Shown: positions 49,707-60,200, numbered from the stretch's first letter. The stretch: DNA of 64,000 nt from Burkholderiales bacterium (GCA_947474755.1 CANJJE010000004.1:124001-188000); one strand, 5' to 3'. The notes: generated by a model from the sequence alone, not told the origin. A program made the numbers and translations.

Positions 49707-51698
49707 TCAAAGGGGGTCGCCGGAAAACCCCATCGATCTTTCCAGTTCGCGGTCCTGACGCAGGGTGTCGCGTCGTGTGCGGGCATGCATGCGTTCGGCA
49801 CGGCTCTGCGCCGCTCGCCGGCATTGGACCACCCAACCGACAGGAACCGCACCCTTGAGTTTCGTCCAGCGCACCAGGCCTTCGTGCGAGGTGCCGCCGT
49901 GCTGCGTGAACAGGTCGTCGTCGATCGCAATCATGGCCACGCACTCGCCAGGCTGTCCCTGGCGGGCGCATCGCCCCAGCAGTTGACGATCGATCCGCGG
50001 TGACTCGTGGTACTCGGTCAGGATGACGAACAGGCCCCCCAGCGCCTCCACGCCCTCGCCGAGAGAGATGTCGGTGCCGCGGCCGGCCATGTTGGTGGCC
50101 ACCGTGACCGCGCCGCGTTGCCCGGCCTGTGCCACCACCTCGGCCTCGTCGGCGTCCTGGCGGGCATTGATCACTGCATGCGCCACGCCCATCGACTTCA
50201 GCCGCTGGCTCAGTGCGTCGGAGGCTTCCACCGATCGCGTGCCGACCAGCACCGGCTGACCGCGGGCCTGTCGCCGCGCGATTTCCTCGGCCACGGCCTG
50301 CCATTTCTCCCCGCTGTGGCGACAGACGACATCGGGCAGACGGCGCCGGGCACTGGGACGATGGGTCGGTATCGTGACCGTGTCGAGGCGGTACACGACC
50401 GACAGCTCGCCGGCCATTTCCCGCGCGGTACCCGTCATGCCCGACAGACACAGGTAGCGCGCAAAGAAGCGCTGGTAGGTGATGCGTGCCAGCGTTTGCG
50501 TACGCTCGGAAAGGGCCAGGCCCTCCTTGCATTCGATCATCTGGTGCAGGCCCTGCTCCCAGGTGCGGCCCGGCAGCACGCGCCCGGTGTACTCGTCGAT
50601 GATCTGCACCGCGCCCTCTGCGTCGACGAGGTAGTGCTGGTCGCGCAGGAACAACCGCAGCGCACGCAGCGCCTGCGTCATCAGGTGTTCGCGCACATGG
50701 AACGCGCGCCACGGCCCGCCCCAGCCCGTGGTGGCCGCGATGACGCGTTCGCGACCGGTGCGTGTCAGACGCACCTCGCGGCGCGACTCGTCGATCAGGT
50801 AGTCCTCGTCGGGCGTCAGCGTGGCCGCCAGTGCGAGGGCGCGCGGCAGCTCATCGGCGTTCTCGACCGGTCCGGCCTTCACCGCGAGGATCAGCGGTGT
50901 GCGCGCCTCGTCGATCAGGATGCTGTCGGCCTCGTCGACGATGGCGTAGTGCAAGCCTCGCAGCGCCGGTGGCGTCGACAAAGCACCGAAGAGTTGCCGC
51001 CCGCGCAGCTGTGCCACGCTGGCCCGGCCGCCCTCGGCGACCCTGTCGCGCAGGTAGTCGAACACCATTTCCTTGCCGGTGCAGTAAGCGATGTCGCAAG
51101 CGTAGGCCGCCCGCTTTTCATCGGGTGCCTTGCCGTGGATGACCACACCGACGCTCAGGCTCGCGAAGCCGAACAGAGGGGCTTGCTTCTGCGCATCGCG
51201 CTCGGCGAGATAGTCGTTGACGGTGACCACATGCACCGGTACACCGGCGCTGGCGATCAGGCAGGCGGCCAGACCGGCGGTCAGCGTCTTGCCTTCGCCG
51301 GTCTGCATTTCCGCGAGGCGCCCGCGCACCAGCGTGGCCACACCCACCAGCTGGGTGGGATAGGGACGCATGCCCAGTGATCGGGATGCGGCTTCGGCCA
51401 CCAGCAGCAACGCATCGTGCAGCGCGGCTCGGTGCTTGTGTTGCAAGGCGGTCGTGGCCGCGGCACGCAGCCGGCTGACCACATCGCCATCGTCGAGTGC
51501 AGCCAGTTCGCTCGCCCTTTGTGCCATCAGGCGGTCGAGTTCGGCGATCTCGCGCGCCGGGTTGCTTGCCAACAGCCGGCGTGCGCCTGCCATGACCCCG
51601 AGTGCCCATTGATCGGCCATGTGAACCGCCCTGTCCTCGCGCTCCGGAAACGCGGTGCGCGCGAGTCGCAGCGATGGGGTCATCAGCACGGTCGACAT
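49707..51698 (-). CDS. Truncated SecA-like translocase ATPase
   Basis: A 663-residue SecA paralogue (housekeeping SecA is about 900). Conserved motor parts are present: QLVGVATLVRGRLAEMQTGE, Walker A GEGKT (Lys137), DEADSILIDEARTPLI (from Asp255), the preprotein cross-linking region, NMAGRGTDIS (about residue 540) and an arginine-finger region LLGRCARQGQPG in place of QLRGRSGRQGDPG. After the start of the long scaffold helix the protein stops, so the helical wing, the regulatory helices and the zinc-binding C-terminus are missing. It lies 10 bp after the M50 gene. I infer a dedicated motor for the cluster's substrate; the sequence only proves a SecA-type ATPase. Confidence 0.9.
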   Translation of the reverse strand: MSTVLMTPSLRLARTAFPEREDRAVHMADQWALGVMAGARRLLASNPAREIAELDRLMAQRASELAALDDGDVVSRLRAAATTALQHKHRAALHDALLLVAEAASRSLGMRPYPTQLVGVATLVRGRLAEMQTGEGKTLTAGLAACLIASAGVPVHVVTVNDYLAERDAQKQAPLFGFASLSVGVVIHGKAPDEKRAAYACDIAYCTGKEMVFDYLRDRVAEGGRASVAQLRGRQLFGALSTPPALRGLHYAIVDEADSILIDEARTPLILAVKAGPVENADELPRALALAATLTPDEDYLIDESRREVRLTRTGRERVIAATTGWGGPWRAFHVREHLMTQALRALRLFLRDQHYLVDAEGAVQIIDEYTGRVLPGRTWEQGLHQMIECKEGLALSERTQTLARITYQRFFARYLCLSGMTGTAREMAGELSVVYRLDTVTIPTHRPSARRRLPDVVCRHSGEKWQAVAEEIARRQARGQPVLVGTRSVEASDALSQRLKSMGVAHAVINARQDADEAEVVAQAGQRGAVTVATNMAGRGTDISLGEGVEALGGLFVILTEYHESPRIDRQLLGRCARQGQPGECVAMIAIDDDLFTQHGGTSHEGLVRWTKLKGAVPVGWVVQCRRAAQSRAERMHARTRRDTLRQDRELERSMGFSGDPL

Positions 51699-51708
51699 CG
51701 GGGCAGGC

Positions 51709-53883
51709 TCAGGTGTCGAAGTGCGACAGCAACAGGCGCCGCACCGCGCGGCCCATGCGCCACGCGATCGGCTCGGGGTCGTGCTCGAAGCGCACATGCA
51801 CGCGGCTGCCCAGGAAGTCATGAGGCACGTTCGCCGGCAGCAGCAACTCGAACTCGAACACCGACTCCAGCGTGGTCAGGCCCTTGTCGTCGCGCGGATC
51901 GGTCTGCGCAGGGCCGCCGCCCTTGCTGCCGAGCACCGGGCTGGGCAACTGGTGCACCGCGCCCGGCGTGCTGCGGGTGAGGGTGGCATCGAAACGCGAC
52001 GCGGTGTCCTGCACCAGCCGGACCTCGACTGCCCGGGTGTCGAGCCTCACCGGGTCGACCTCGCTTTGCGGCACCACCAGGCGCACCAGTGGCGCCTCGG
52101 GCGTGTGCAGATAGCCCACCACATCGCCTTGCTTCAGGTAGCGCCCGGGCAGGTCTTCCGGTGATTGAACGAGCAAGGTGCCGGCAGCATGCGTGCGCAG
52201 GGTCAGGCGTCGAGCGTCGTCCTGCAAGCGCTCCAGCGAGGCCGTTTCGCGGGCCAGTTGCTGCTCCAGCTGCTGCGCCTTCGCCTGCGACTGGCCCCAG
52301 GCGGCGTCGTACTGAGCCCGCACCTCGTCGGCCTTGGCCTCCTGCACCGCGATGCGTGCGGCCAGTTCGGGCTCCACCATGTCGATCACCGCGGCGCCCG
52401 AATCCAGTTCTGATCCCGGCTGGGCCAGCAAGCGGCGCACGAAGCCTGCGCTTTCTGCCCGCACGATCGCATGTTCGGGCAGCCACAGCACGCCGGTGGC
52501 CATGGTGTGATGCGGCAGCGGCACGACGAAGAGCAACAGGACGACCAGACCCAGCCCCGTGCCCATCACGCCGCGAACGCGAGGGCCGCGATCGGCATAC
52601 TGCGGCCCGGTCACCAGTGCCTTGATGGCCTTGAACAGGGGCCAGAGCACGCTTTGCGTCACCGTCCAGACCGCCAGCATGACGCCGACCACGAAAAACT
52701 GCGTGGCCACGAACAGCGCGATCGTGAACGAGATGAACAGCCGGTACACGTATGACACCGGCGCATACAGCACGAACCAGCGCTTCTCGCCCGGCGTGGC
52801 CTGCGGCTCGTCGGTGCGCTTGACGCCAAACACGAAGCGTTCGGCCAGGTACTGCCAGTAGCGGTTGGCGCGACTGCCGAGGTTCGGTGCCTCGATGATG
52901 TCGATGAGGATGTAGTAGCCGTCGAAGCGCAGCAGCGGGTTGGCATTGAAGAAAAGCGTCGTGACACTGGCCAGCACCGCCACGTTGTAGGCAATGCCGC
53001 GCGGTGTGCCGTGTTCGAGCAGCAGCCAGGCATAGAAGGCCAGCGCCGCCACGAACAGCTCGGCCAGCATGCCGGCCGCTCCCACCAGAGCCCGCTGCCA
53101 TTTGTTGACGAAGGTCGAGGCGTTCGATGCGTCGACATATGGCACCGGGTAGAGCGCCAGCAGCATGACGCCTGATTCGTGCACCTCGCCACCGAAGGCC
53201 TTGCAGGCGAGCCCGTGGCCGAACTCGTGGACCAGCTTCACCAGCGGAAACAGCAGTGCCAGCATCAGCAGGTTGTCGGTCGCCAGCAGCTGATCGGTGG
53301 AGTTGGCCGACAACTGTGACCACTGCGCCGGCACCATCAGCAGTGCCGGCAGCACGACGGCGAGCCACGTCAGCACCCAGGGCAGGGCGCCGGCGTGGCG
53401 GGCGAACCGGCGAGCGGCCCGCACCATGTGGCTCAGCAGTGAATCGGGGTCGAACAGCGGGATGCGCAGGCCCAGCGGATTGCCGACTCGGGCGAACCAC
53501 TTGCTGCGCAGCTGCTTGCGCCGACGCTGCAGCAGTTCGGCCACGTCCGGCGTGACATCCATCTGCACGAGGTCGGCTGCGTGCAGCGTCGACAGCAGCC
53601 GCAGCACGTCGGACTGCGCCGGTGTCTCGTCGCTGAGTTCGGCACACAGCGCGTCCCAGATGTCGTCCATGCTTCGGCTGCCGTCCATCAGGTCGATCAC
53701 CCGATAGGCCTGGAAGTTGAAACGCTGGTGCTTGGCCGCCATGCGGTCTTCGATCACGTACCAGACCTCGCCGCGGTACTCGTGGCGGTGGATGCGAACA
53801 TGGCCACGCAGACGCGGCCGCAATTGCCGCATGCGGTACCAGTTGTCTGACAGCAGCGGGCCGCTCATCTGGCGCCTGGGCAC
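51709..53883 (-). CDS. M50 metalloprotease with PqqD-like and HlyD-like domains
   Basis: A 724-residue polytopic membrane protein. The N-terminal 110 residues look like a PqqD/RRE-type winged helix (YVIEDRMAAKHQRFNFQAYR, MDGSRSMDDIWDAL). Transmembrane segments follow, one carrying the zinc motif HEFGH (His219, Glu220, His223) and a later FNANPLLRFDGYYIL that supplies the second M50 motif. After a last membrane segment near residue 450 comes a lipoyl/coiled-coil/lipoyl region (about 465-700) like HlyD. Relatives occur as site-2-protease-HlyD fusions next to peptide or large-protein exporters. Start GTG 53883 lies 4 bp after the previous gene; ATG 53868 is an alternative. Confidence 0.85.
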   Translation of the reverse strand: MPRRQMSGPLLSDNWYRMRQLRPRLRGHVRIHRHEYRGEVWYVIEDRMAAKHQRFNFQAYRVIDLMDGSRSMDDIWDALCAELSDETPAQSDVLRLLSTLHAADLVQMDVTPDVAELLQRRRKQLRSKWFARVGNPLGLRIPLFDPDSLLSHMVRAARRFARHAGALPWVLTWLAVVLPALLMVPAQWSQLSANSTDQLLATDNLLMLALLFPLVKLVHEFGHGLACKAFGGEVHESGVMLLALYPVPYVDASNASTFVNKWQRALVGAAGMLAELFVAALAFYAWLLLEHGTPRGIAYNVAVLASVTTLFFNANPLLRFDGYYILIDIIEAPNLGSRANRYWQYLAERFVFGVKRTDEPQATPGEKRWFVLYAPVSYVYRLFISFTIALFVATQFFVVGVMLAVWTVTQSVLWPLFKAIKALVTGPQYADRGPRVRGVMGTGLGLVVLLLFVVPLPHHTMATGVLWLPEHAIVRAESAGFVRRLLAQPGSELDSGAAVIDMVEPELAARIAVQEAKADEVRAQYDAAWGQSQAKAQQLEQQLARETASLERLQDDARRLTLRTHAAGTLLVQSPEDLPGRYLKQGDVVGYLHTPEAPLVRLVVPQSEVDPVRLDTRAVEVRLVQDTASRFDATLTRSTPGAVHQLPSPVLGSKGGGPAQTDPRDDKGLTTLESVFEFELLLPANVPHDFLGSRVHVRFEHDPEPIAWRMGRAVRRLLLSHFDT

Positions 53884-53887
53884 TGCC

Positions 53888-55711
53888 TCACGGCAGCAGC
53901 TTCCACCAGGTCAGACGCACCCAGTCGACCAGCGGGCGTGTCCATATCCACATCAGGCTGGCGTGGCCGGCATCGACCTTGCCCACGCCTTCCATGTTGG
54001 GCCGCAGGCGTGGCGCGCCCGGGCCGAGTTCCGCCTCGACGCGGAAATGGTTGCGCCCGTCTTCGGCGACCGAGATCGGCGTCAGCTTCTTGACGCTGAA
54101 AGGCCACGATTGACCCGGGAGGCTGGCCAGCACCAGCTCGCCTGCGGCACCGACCTTCACATGGCCGATGTCGCGCTCGTCGACTTTCAGGATCACCCGC
54201 CAGGCGTCCAGCGGCGCCAGCTCGAACAGCACCTTGCCCTGCTCGACAGGGGAGCCGAGCTGCTGCGTCAGGTCGCCCTTGACCACCGTGCCGTCGAAGG
54301 GCGCAATGATGTTGACGCGTTCGAGCTTGGATACCGCCAGATCCATCTGCGCGCGCGCCTGGTTCGCCTGTGCGCCCGCCAGCCTCTGCTCGACCGCATT
54401 GCCGTTGGCCATGGCCTCGCGCTCCTTGCGCAGAGAGACTTCCAGCTCCGACTCCCAGCGGACTTTTTCGAGCTTGAGGTCGCGGTCGTCGAGGGTGGCC
54501 AGCACCTGACCTGCCTTCACCACATCACCCGCGCGCGCCGGTGCTTCGCGCAGATAGCCCTCGAACGGCGCCACCGCTGCACGCTGCACCGAGCCTTCGA
54601 CCAGAGCCTGCGATGAGATGCGGAACGGCACCGGGATCACCGCCAGCAACAGCAGCACCACGCCCAGCGTCGCCGCAGCCAGCTTGATCGCCGGATAGCG
54701 CGGCCCCAGCACCACTTCAAGGCTGTGCCGGGCGGTGCGTCGGGCGCGAACGACTGCGCCCTCGTGTGCCTCGCGCTGCAGCATCAGTGCGGGAGCCAAC
54801 CCGATGGCAACGCTTTCCAGATATTCGATTGCTGCTGGCGTGAAGGCGGTGCGGTGCTCCAGCATCAGCACGCCCGAGACCTGGCCGTCATGCAGCAGTG
54901 GCACGCTCAGCAAGGTGTGCGCGCCGACTTCCTCGGCATAGCGCCGATGCGCGGTGCTCACGCCGGTATCGGCCGACCCGTCGCCGGGCGGCCAGACGAT
55001 GCGCCGACGCTGATCCATGGCCTCGTGCATGGCCTGTATGGCCTGGCGCAGAACGCCCGCCTTTTCGTCGAACCAGGCCGCATGGCTCAACGCCAGCAGC
55101 TGCAGCGTCTTGCCGCGTGTCACCGCGAGATGCACCTGCGGGCTGTCGAATTCACGCCCGAGTCGGTTCACCAGCGCCAGCGCGGCTTCGCGCGGCGAGC
55201 GCTCGGCCAGCAGGCCCAGCAGGGTGTCGAGCAGGAAGCTGCCTTGTTGCAGGCACTGACGCTGCTTTGCCAGCTCGCGCTGGTGCAGCAGGCCCACCAG
55301 CCAACCGGCGCCCCAGTTGACGAGCTTGAGCGCCTGATCCACGCTGGTCTGCTGAACGCGGCCGAGCTGCAGCACGACCGCGCCTTGCAACTGCTCGCCG
55401 CTGAGCAGCGGGAACGCCATCTCCACATGGCCGAGGTCATCGCGACGCAATGCGGCGTCGCGGGTTTTCAGCGCCTCGGTGGCGATCTCGCGCAGGTGGC
55501 TCAGATCCCTGTCGGCCGGGTGTGCTGCCACCGGCGCGTAGGCGCCATCGGCCTGTGCCATCAGCAGCAGGCCGGCGTCGGCATGGACGAGATCCTGGCA
55601 AAGCACCTCGAGCCATGAGCGGCACAGCGCATCGGCGGTCAGCGCCTGAGCCAGTGCGCTCCAGGGGTCGCCGGTGGGGATGTCCGGGGTGTTATCGATC
55701 ACTGCAGCCAT
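53888..55711 (-). CDS. GAF-domain / HlyD-type adaptor fusion
   Basis: A 607-residue protein with a cytoplasmic N-terminal half that appears to hold two GAF-type sensor domains (about 20-150 and 165-325; AHTLLSVPLLHDGQVSGVLM is typical), one transmembrane helix (about 345-367), and a periplasmic membrane-fusion part: QRAAVAPFEGYLREAPARAG, a coiled-coil hairpin, NIIAPFDGTVVKGDL, and a terminal barrel. A sensor joined to an adaptor could let a cytoplasmic signal gate export. It starts 105 bp after the TolC gene and is followed after 4 bp by the M50 gene. Confidence 0.85.
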   Translation of the reverse strand: MAAVIDNTPDIPTGDPWSALAQALTADALCRSWLEVLCQDLVHADAGLLLMAQADGAYAPVAAHPADRDLSHLREIATEALKTRDAALRRDDLGHVEMAFPLLSGEQLQGAVVLQLGRVQQTSVDQALKLVNWGAGWLVGLLHQRELAKQRQCLQQGSFLLDTLLGLLAERSPREAALALVNRLGREFDSPQVHLAVTRGKTLQLLALSHAAWFDEKAGVLRQAIQAMHEAMDQRRRIVWPPGDGSADTGVSTAHRRYAEEVGAHTLLSVPLLHDGQVSGVLMLEHRTAFTPAAIEYLESVAIGLAPALMLQREAHEGAVVRARRTARHSLEVVLGPRYPAIKLAAATLGVVLLLLAVIPVPFRISSQALVEGSVQRAAVAPFEGYLREAPARAGDVVKAGQVLATLDDRDLKLEKVRWESELEVSLRKEREAMANGNAVEQRLAGAQANQARAQMDLAVSKLERVNIIAPFDGTVVKGDLTQQLGSPVEQGKVLFELAPLDAWRVILKVDERDIGHVKVGAAGELVLASLPGQSWPFSVKKLTPISVAEDGRNHFRVEAELGPGAPRLRPNMEGVGKVDAGHASLMWIWTRPLVDWVRLTWWKLLP

Positions 55712-55816
55712 GGGTGGCGAGGATGCACCATCCTCGGCGTCTCGGGAACCGCCTGGCTGCAGGCAGAACCGGGAAGATGCCGCGTAATCCCTGCAACAGC
55801 GCCCTCGGTATGGCCC

Positions 55817-57223
55817 TCAATCGGTCAGCAGCGCATCGAGCGCGCGCAGATCGGCGTCAGCAAGGGTGCCCGCGGCAGCCTTCAGTTGCAAGGCGGCCAC
55901 CAGCGTCTTGTAACGCGCCGCGGCGAGGTCCTTGCGCGTGGCAAACAGCTGTTGCTCCGCATTGAGCACGTCCACCCGGGTGCGCACGCCCACCTGCAGC
56001 CCGCGCTGCGTGCTCTTGAGCTGCGTCTCGCTCGAGATCAGCGCCTGCTTCAGGGCCTGCGTGAGTGCGCTGCCCGATTGCACCCCCAGCTGCGCCTGCT
56101 GCGCATCGAGCGTGGCCTGCCGCTGGGCGTTGCTCAACTCCTGCAGGGCGCGGTTGCGGTCGGCGATCGCCTCGCGGGTGCGAGAACTCACCACGCCACC
56201 CTGGTAGATGGGGATCGTCAGCTCGACCCCGATGCTGGCCTCTCGGGTGTTGCTGCCACCGAACTGCCCGTAGTTCTGGTTGCGGTCATCGCGCACCGTG
56301 CCCACCAGATCGAGCGTCGGGTAATGCCCCGCTTCGCGACGGCTGATCTCCTTCTCGGCCACCTGCGTGGTGGTGCGCGCAATGATCACCTGCAATGCAT
56401 TGTTCGGCGCATCGGCCACCATCTGGCGCTGCATCTCCGGCGTCAGCTGATCCACACTGGCGGCTGCGCCCAGGCTGGCCAGCGCCGGAAGCGGCTGCGC
56501 GATGTAGCGCTCGAGCACCCGCTTCTTCGACTCCAGCTCATTGACGGCGGCGATGCGTTGCGCGACAGCCAGGTCGTGGCGACCCTGCGCCTCGTTGAAA
56601 TCGGTGATCGGCACCGTGCCGACCTCCAGGCTGCGCTTGGTCTGGGCGAGCTGCTGGACCATCGCATCCTGCTGCGCCGTGGCGGCGGCCAATTCGTCTT
56701 GCGCCTGCAGCACATCGAAATAGCCGCGCGACACGCGCAGCAGCAGATCCTGCTCGGCCAGCTGCAGTTGCTGCTCGGCGAGCTGCACCTGCAATTCGGC
56801 CTGGTCGGTGCCCGCCCAGTTGGCCGGCCGGATCAGTGCCTGGGTGAGGGTCAGTGCGGCGCTGTTCGCACTGAAGGTGCGCCCGCCCGAATACTCCGAC
56901 GATCGATTGTTGCTGCGCTTGGGGTTGTAGGTGGCGTTGATGCTGGGCAGGTTGGCTGCGCGGGCCTGCGGGAGCTTCTCCCGCCCGGCGTCTGTTGCGG
57001 CCACTGCTGCCGCGTACTGCGCGTCGTTGGCGCGCGCCATGTCGAGGATGGCACCGAGGCCGGTCCCCCGGCTCGTTGCTGCCGAGGCGGCCGGCGCAGC
57101 CGCTGCGAGCACGGCGTCCTCGGCCAAGACAGCACCACTGGCGAGCATCACGAACATCGCGACCGTCCAGGGGTGCGATGCGCGGCGAGGGGTGATCGAG
57201 TACCGAGCTGCTGTGAACTTCAA
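55817..57223 (-). CDS. TolC family outer-membrane channel
   Basis: A 468-residue outer-membrane efflux protein with a signal sequence (about 1-35) and two similar halves of the TolC helical barrel. Landmarks are LPSINATYNPKRSNN, LTLTQALIRPANW, QDLLLRVSRGYFDVLQAQDE, and in the second half PTLDLVGTVRDDRNQNYG and VELTIPIYQGGVVSSRTREA. Length and motifs match type I secretion TolC proteins. It starts at TTG 57223, overlapping the stop codon of the giant gene by two bases, with GGGAG upstream inside that gene. Confidence 0.92.
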   Translation of the reverse strand: MKFTAARYSITPRRASHPWTVAMFVMLASGAVLAEDAVLAAAAPAASAATSRGTGLGAILDMARANDAQYAAAVAATDAGREKLPQARAANLPSINATYNPKRSNNRSSEYSGGRTFSANSAALTLTQALIRPANWAGTDQAELQVQLAEQQLQLAEQDLLLRVSRGYFDVLQAQDELAAATAQQDAMVQQLAQTKRSLEVGTVPITDFNEAQGRHDLAVAQRIAAVNELESKKRVLERYIAQPLPALASLGAAASVDQLTPEMQRQMVADAPNNALQVIIARTTTQVAEKEISRREAGHYPTLDLVGTVRDDRNQNYGQFGGSNTREASIGVELTIPIYQGGVVSSRTREAIADRNRALQELSNAQRQATLDAQQAQLGVQSGSALTQALKQALISSETQLKSTQRGLQVGVRTRVDVLNAEQQLFATRKDLAAARYKTLVAALQLKAAAGTLADADLRALDALLTD

Positions 57224-60200
57224 ATCCGAATCTCCCAGTCGTTCGCCGAAGCTCGCGCGCGGCCCGCCTGAGCAGCCACTGCTGTCGGCACCACCGCTTG
57301 CACCGCAAAGTCAAGATCCTCAGTGTGCAGCCGATCCAGTCCTTCGACTCGTACCGCCTGATCGCACATCGTGCGACCGCGACGCCGCCTGTTGTTGGCC
57401 AGCGGGCCCAGAGCGGCGCTCATCGCTCCGCCCCAGCCACCGGACAGCGCCGCGAAGATGTCGGCATAGTCTTTGATGGCCTGCGCTTCGTACGATAGCT
57501 CGCTGCTCGCGTCCGCGGCCCCGAGGCCTGCAGACACCGGCACGGTAAATCGGCCCTGGAAGTCTCCGCCGGCGCGGCCGTCGTAGTCGCCATCCAGGCG
57601 AGACCCCTCGGGCGTGACGAAGGCGCCGGAGTCCGAGCGCAGCAGCACGCGGTACTCGCCGGCCGGCAAGGTGCCCGCGTCGGTGTCGAAGCGCAGGCCT
57701 TCGCCATCCGGGTCGATCACCAGCTTGCCCGGCACCACCTGGTCGCCGCGCATCAGCAGCAAGGCCGAGCCCGAGGCCGCTTGCAAGGCCGCAGCAGCCA
57801 GCGCCTGGTTGAAGCGCACCCGCAGGCCAAGTTCGGTGGCCACCATCGAATTGATCTGCAGTGCGGCCGTGGAAGACGGGCCCGCCACACCGGCGGCCGT
57901 CGGGTTCGATTCGATCAATGCCTGCATCGCCTCGGCAGTCAGCGGCGCGCTGCCGTCGGCATTGATGCCTGGGCGGCCGTCTGCGACCACCACCGCGACG
58001 ACGCGGTTCGAGCGGTGGGCGGTCTGATCGATGAGGTCGACGCCGAGGTTGAAGCCCGGCCGTTCGGCGGCCCGGGTCTCGAGGCGCGGGCGGCGGCTGT
58101 CCGATTCGCTGCGCTCGCGTTCGCTGTCGCGTTCGCGGGATTCGCGCTCGCGCTCCTTCTGCCGCCCGCGGCCGTCGTCCTCAACCCGTGGGCGCTGTGA
58201 CGGAGCCGATGCCGCGGGCAGCACCTCGCGCGTTACCGTGGGTGCGGTCCAGGTGCCATCGGCGTCGACGGCACGCACCACGATGCCGGTGGCGGCGCGC
58301 GCGGCGCTGTAGGTGTGGCTGGCATTGACCGCGGCTCCGGCGCCGGCGCCTGCGACGCCGGACTGCGTGCCGTCACCCCAGTCGATGAGCCACTGGCTGA
58401 TGGTGTCTGCGCCCGGGTCGGTGGCCGACAGGCTCAGGGTCACCGGCGTGCCGGCGCGCACCGTGGCGGGCGCCGACACCGCGATCACCGGCGCGACATT
58501 GGCCACGGTGATGACGAAGCTGACCGGTGCTGAAGATGCACCGGCCGCATCGACCGCATGGGCGGTGAAGTTGCCCACGGCAGGGCCGTTGACGGCATTC
58601 CAGCGCACCACGCCAGCCGCGTCGATGCTGGCGCCGGGCGGTGCCTGGTCGAGCACGTACGTCAGCGCATTACCGTCGGCGTCAGTGCCGATCAGGGCCA
58701 CGGAGTGGATGGTGCCTTCGAGCACGCTCGCATTGGCCACGGGCGCCAGCACCGGCGGGTGGTTGACCGGGGTGACGGCGAGGCTGACGATGACGGCATC
58801 GCTTTGCAGCAGGCCGTCGCTCGCGCGGTAGCTGAAGCTGTCCGGGCCGCTGTAGCCGAGTGCCGGGGTGTAGGTGAGGGTGCCATCGGGGTTGGTGACC
58901 AGTGCGCCGTGGGCCGGGCCGCTGACCACCACCACCGACAGCGCATCGCCGTTGGGGTCGTTGTCGTTGCCCAGCACGGCGAGCACCTTGGCCGTGTCCC
59001 GCGGGGTGCTGTAGCTCTCGCCTGCAGCCACCGGTGCGTCGTTGACCGCGCTGACCTTGATCTCGACCGTGACCGGATCGCTGAACAACTGGCCATCCCC
59101 GGCACGGTAGCTGAAGCTATCCGCGCCGACATAGCCGAATGTCGGCGTGTAGATGAATCGCCCGGCGGTGTCGCGGGTCAGCGCGCCGTGTGCCGGCTGG
59201 GTGACGGCCTCAGCCGTCATCGCCTGGCCATCGGGCTCGGCGTCGTTGGCAAGCACATCGATGGTCACCGGCTGATTGCGCAGCGTAAGCGCGCTGTCGG
59301 CCCGTGCGATCGGAGGGTGGTTGACCGGAGGATTGACCGGCAGCACCTCGCGGGTGATCACCGGCGCCGTCCAGGTGCCGTCTTCGTCGATGGCCTGCAC
59401 GGTGATGACGGCCGCCGTCAGCGCTGCAGCGTAGGTGTGGCCGGTGCTGGTCGCCGTGCCGGCCACCGTCGATTGCGTGCCATCGCCCCAGTCGATTCGC
59501 CACTGCGAGATCGTGTCTGTACCCGGGTCGGTGGCTGACAGTTTGATGCTGAAAGCTTCGCCGGCGCGGATCGTCGTCGGCACCTCCACCGTGAATGTCG
59601 GCGACACGTTGACGACATTCACGGTGAAGCTGCGGGCGGCTGATGAGGCGCCCTTCGAGTCGACGGCGCGCACGGTGAACACGGCCGAGGCCGGGCCGTC
59701 GACTGCAGCCCAGGTGATGCGGCCCTGCGCATCGATCGTGGCGCCTGCCGGTGCAGCGTCGAGCACGTAGGTGATCGCGTCGCCTTCCGGATCGGACGAG
59801 ACCAGCGGCACGGTGATGGTGCTGCCTTCGTTCACGGTGATCGGCGCGACGGCTGCGAGCGTGGGGGCCTGGTTGGCATCGAAGGCCACATCGTCGATCG
59901 TGACCTGGCTGCCCAAGCTGCCGAGGCCCAGCAGGTCGAAGTAGATCGTCGCCGCCTGGCCGGCAGGCAGGCCCGACAGATCGATGGTCACGGTGACCGG
60001 AGCAAACAGATCCGCCGGCAGCTTGCCGCCGACCAGGCCGCTGACCGTCACCGCAGCGCCGGCGCGCACCGTGCCGTCGGCCTGGATGTTCAGCAGCGCG
60101 TCGGTACCGCTCAGGCCGACGACGCCGCCGAGGGCCGACATGGTCGACGGATCGAGCAGGGCAACCTCGAAGGCGTCCTGCGGGCCGCTGCCATTGCTCT

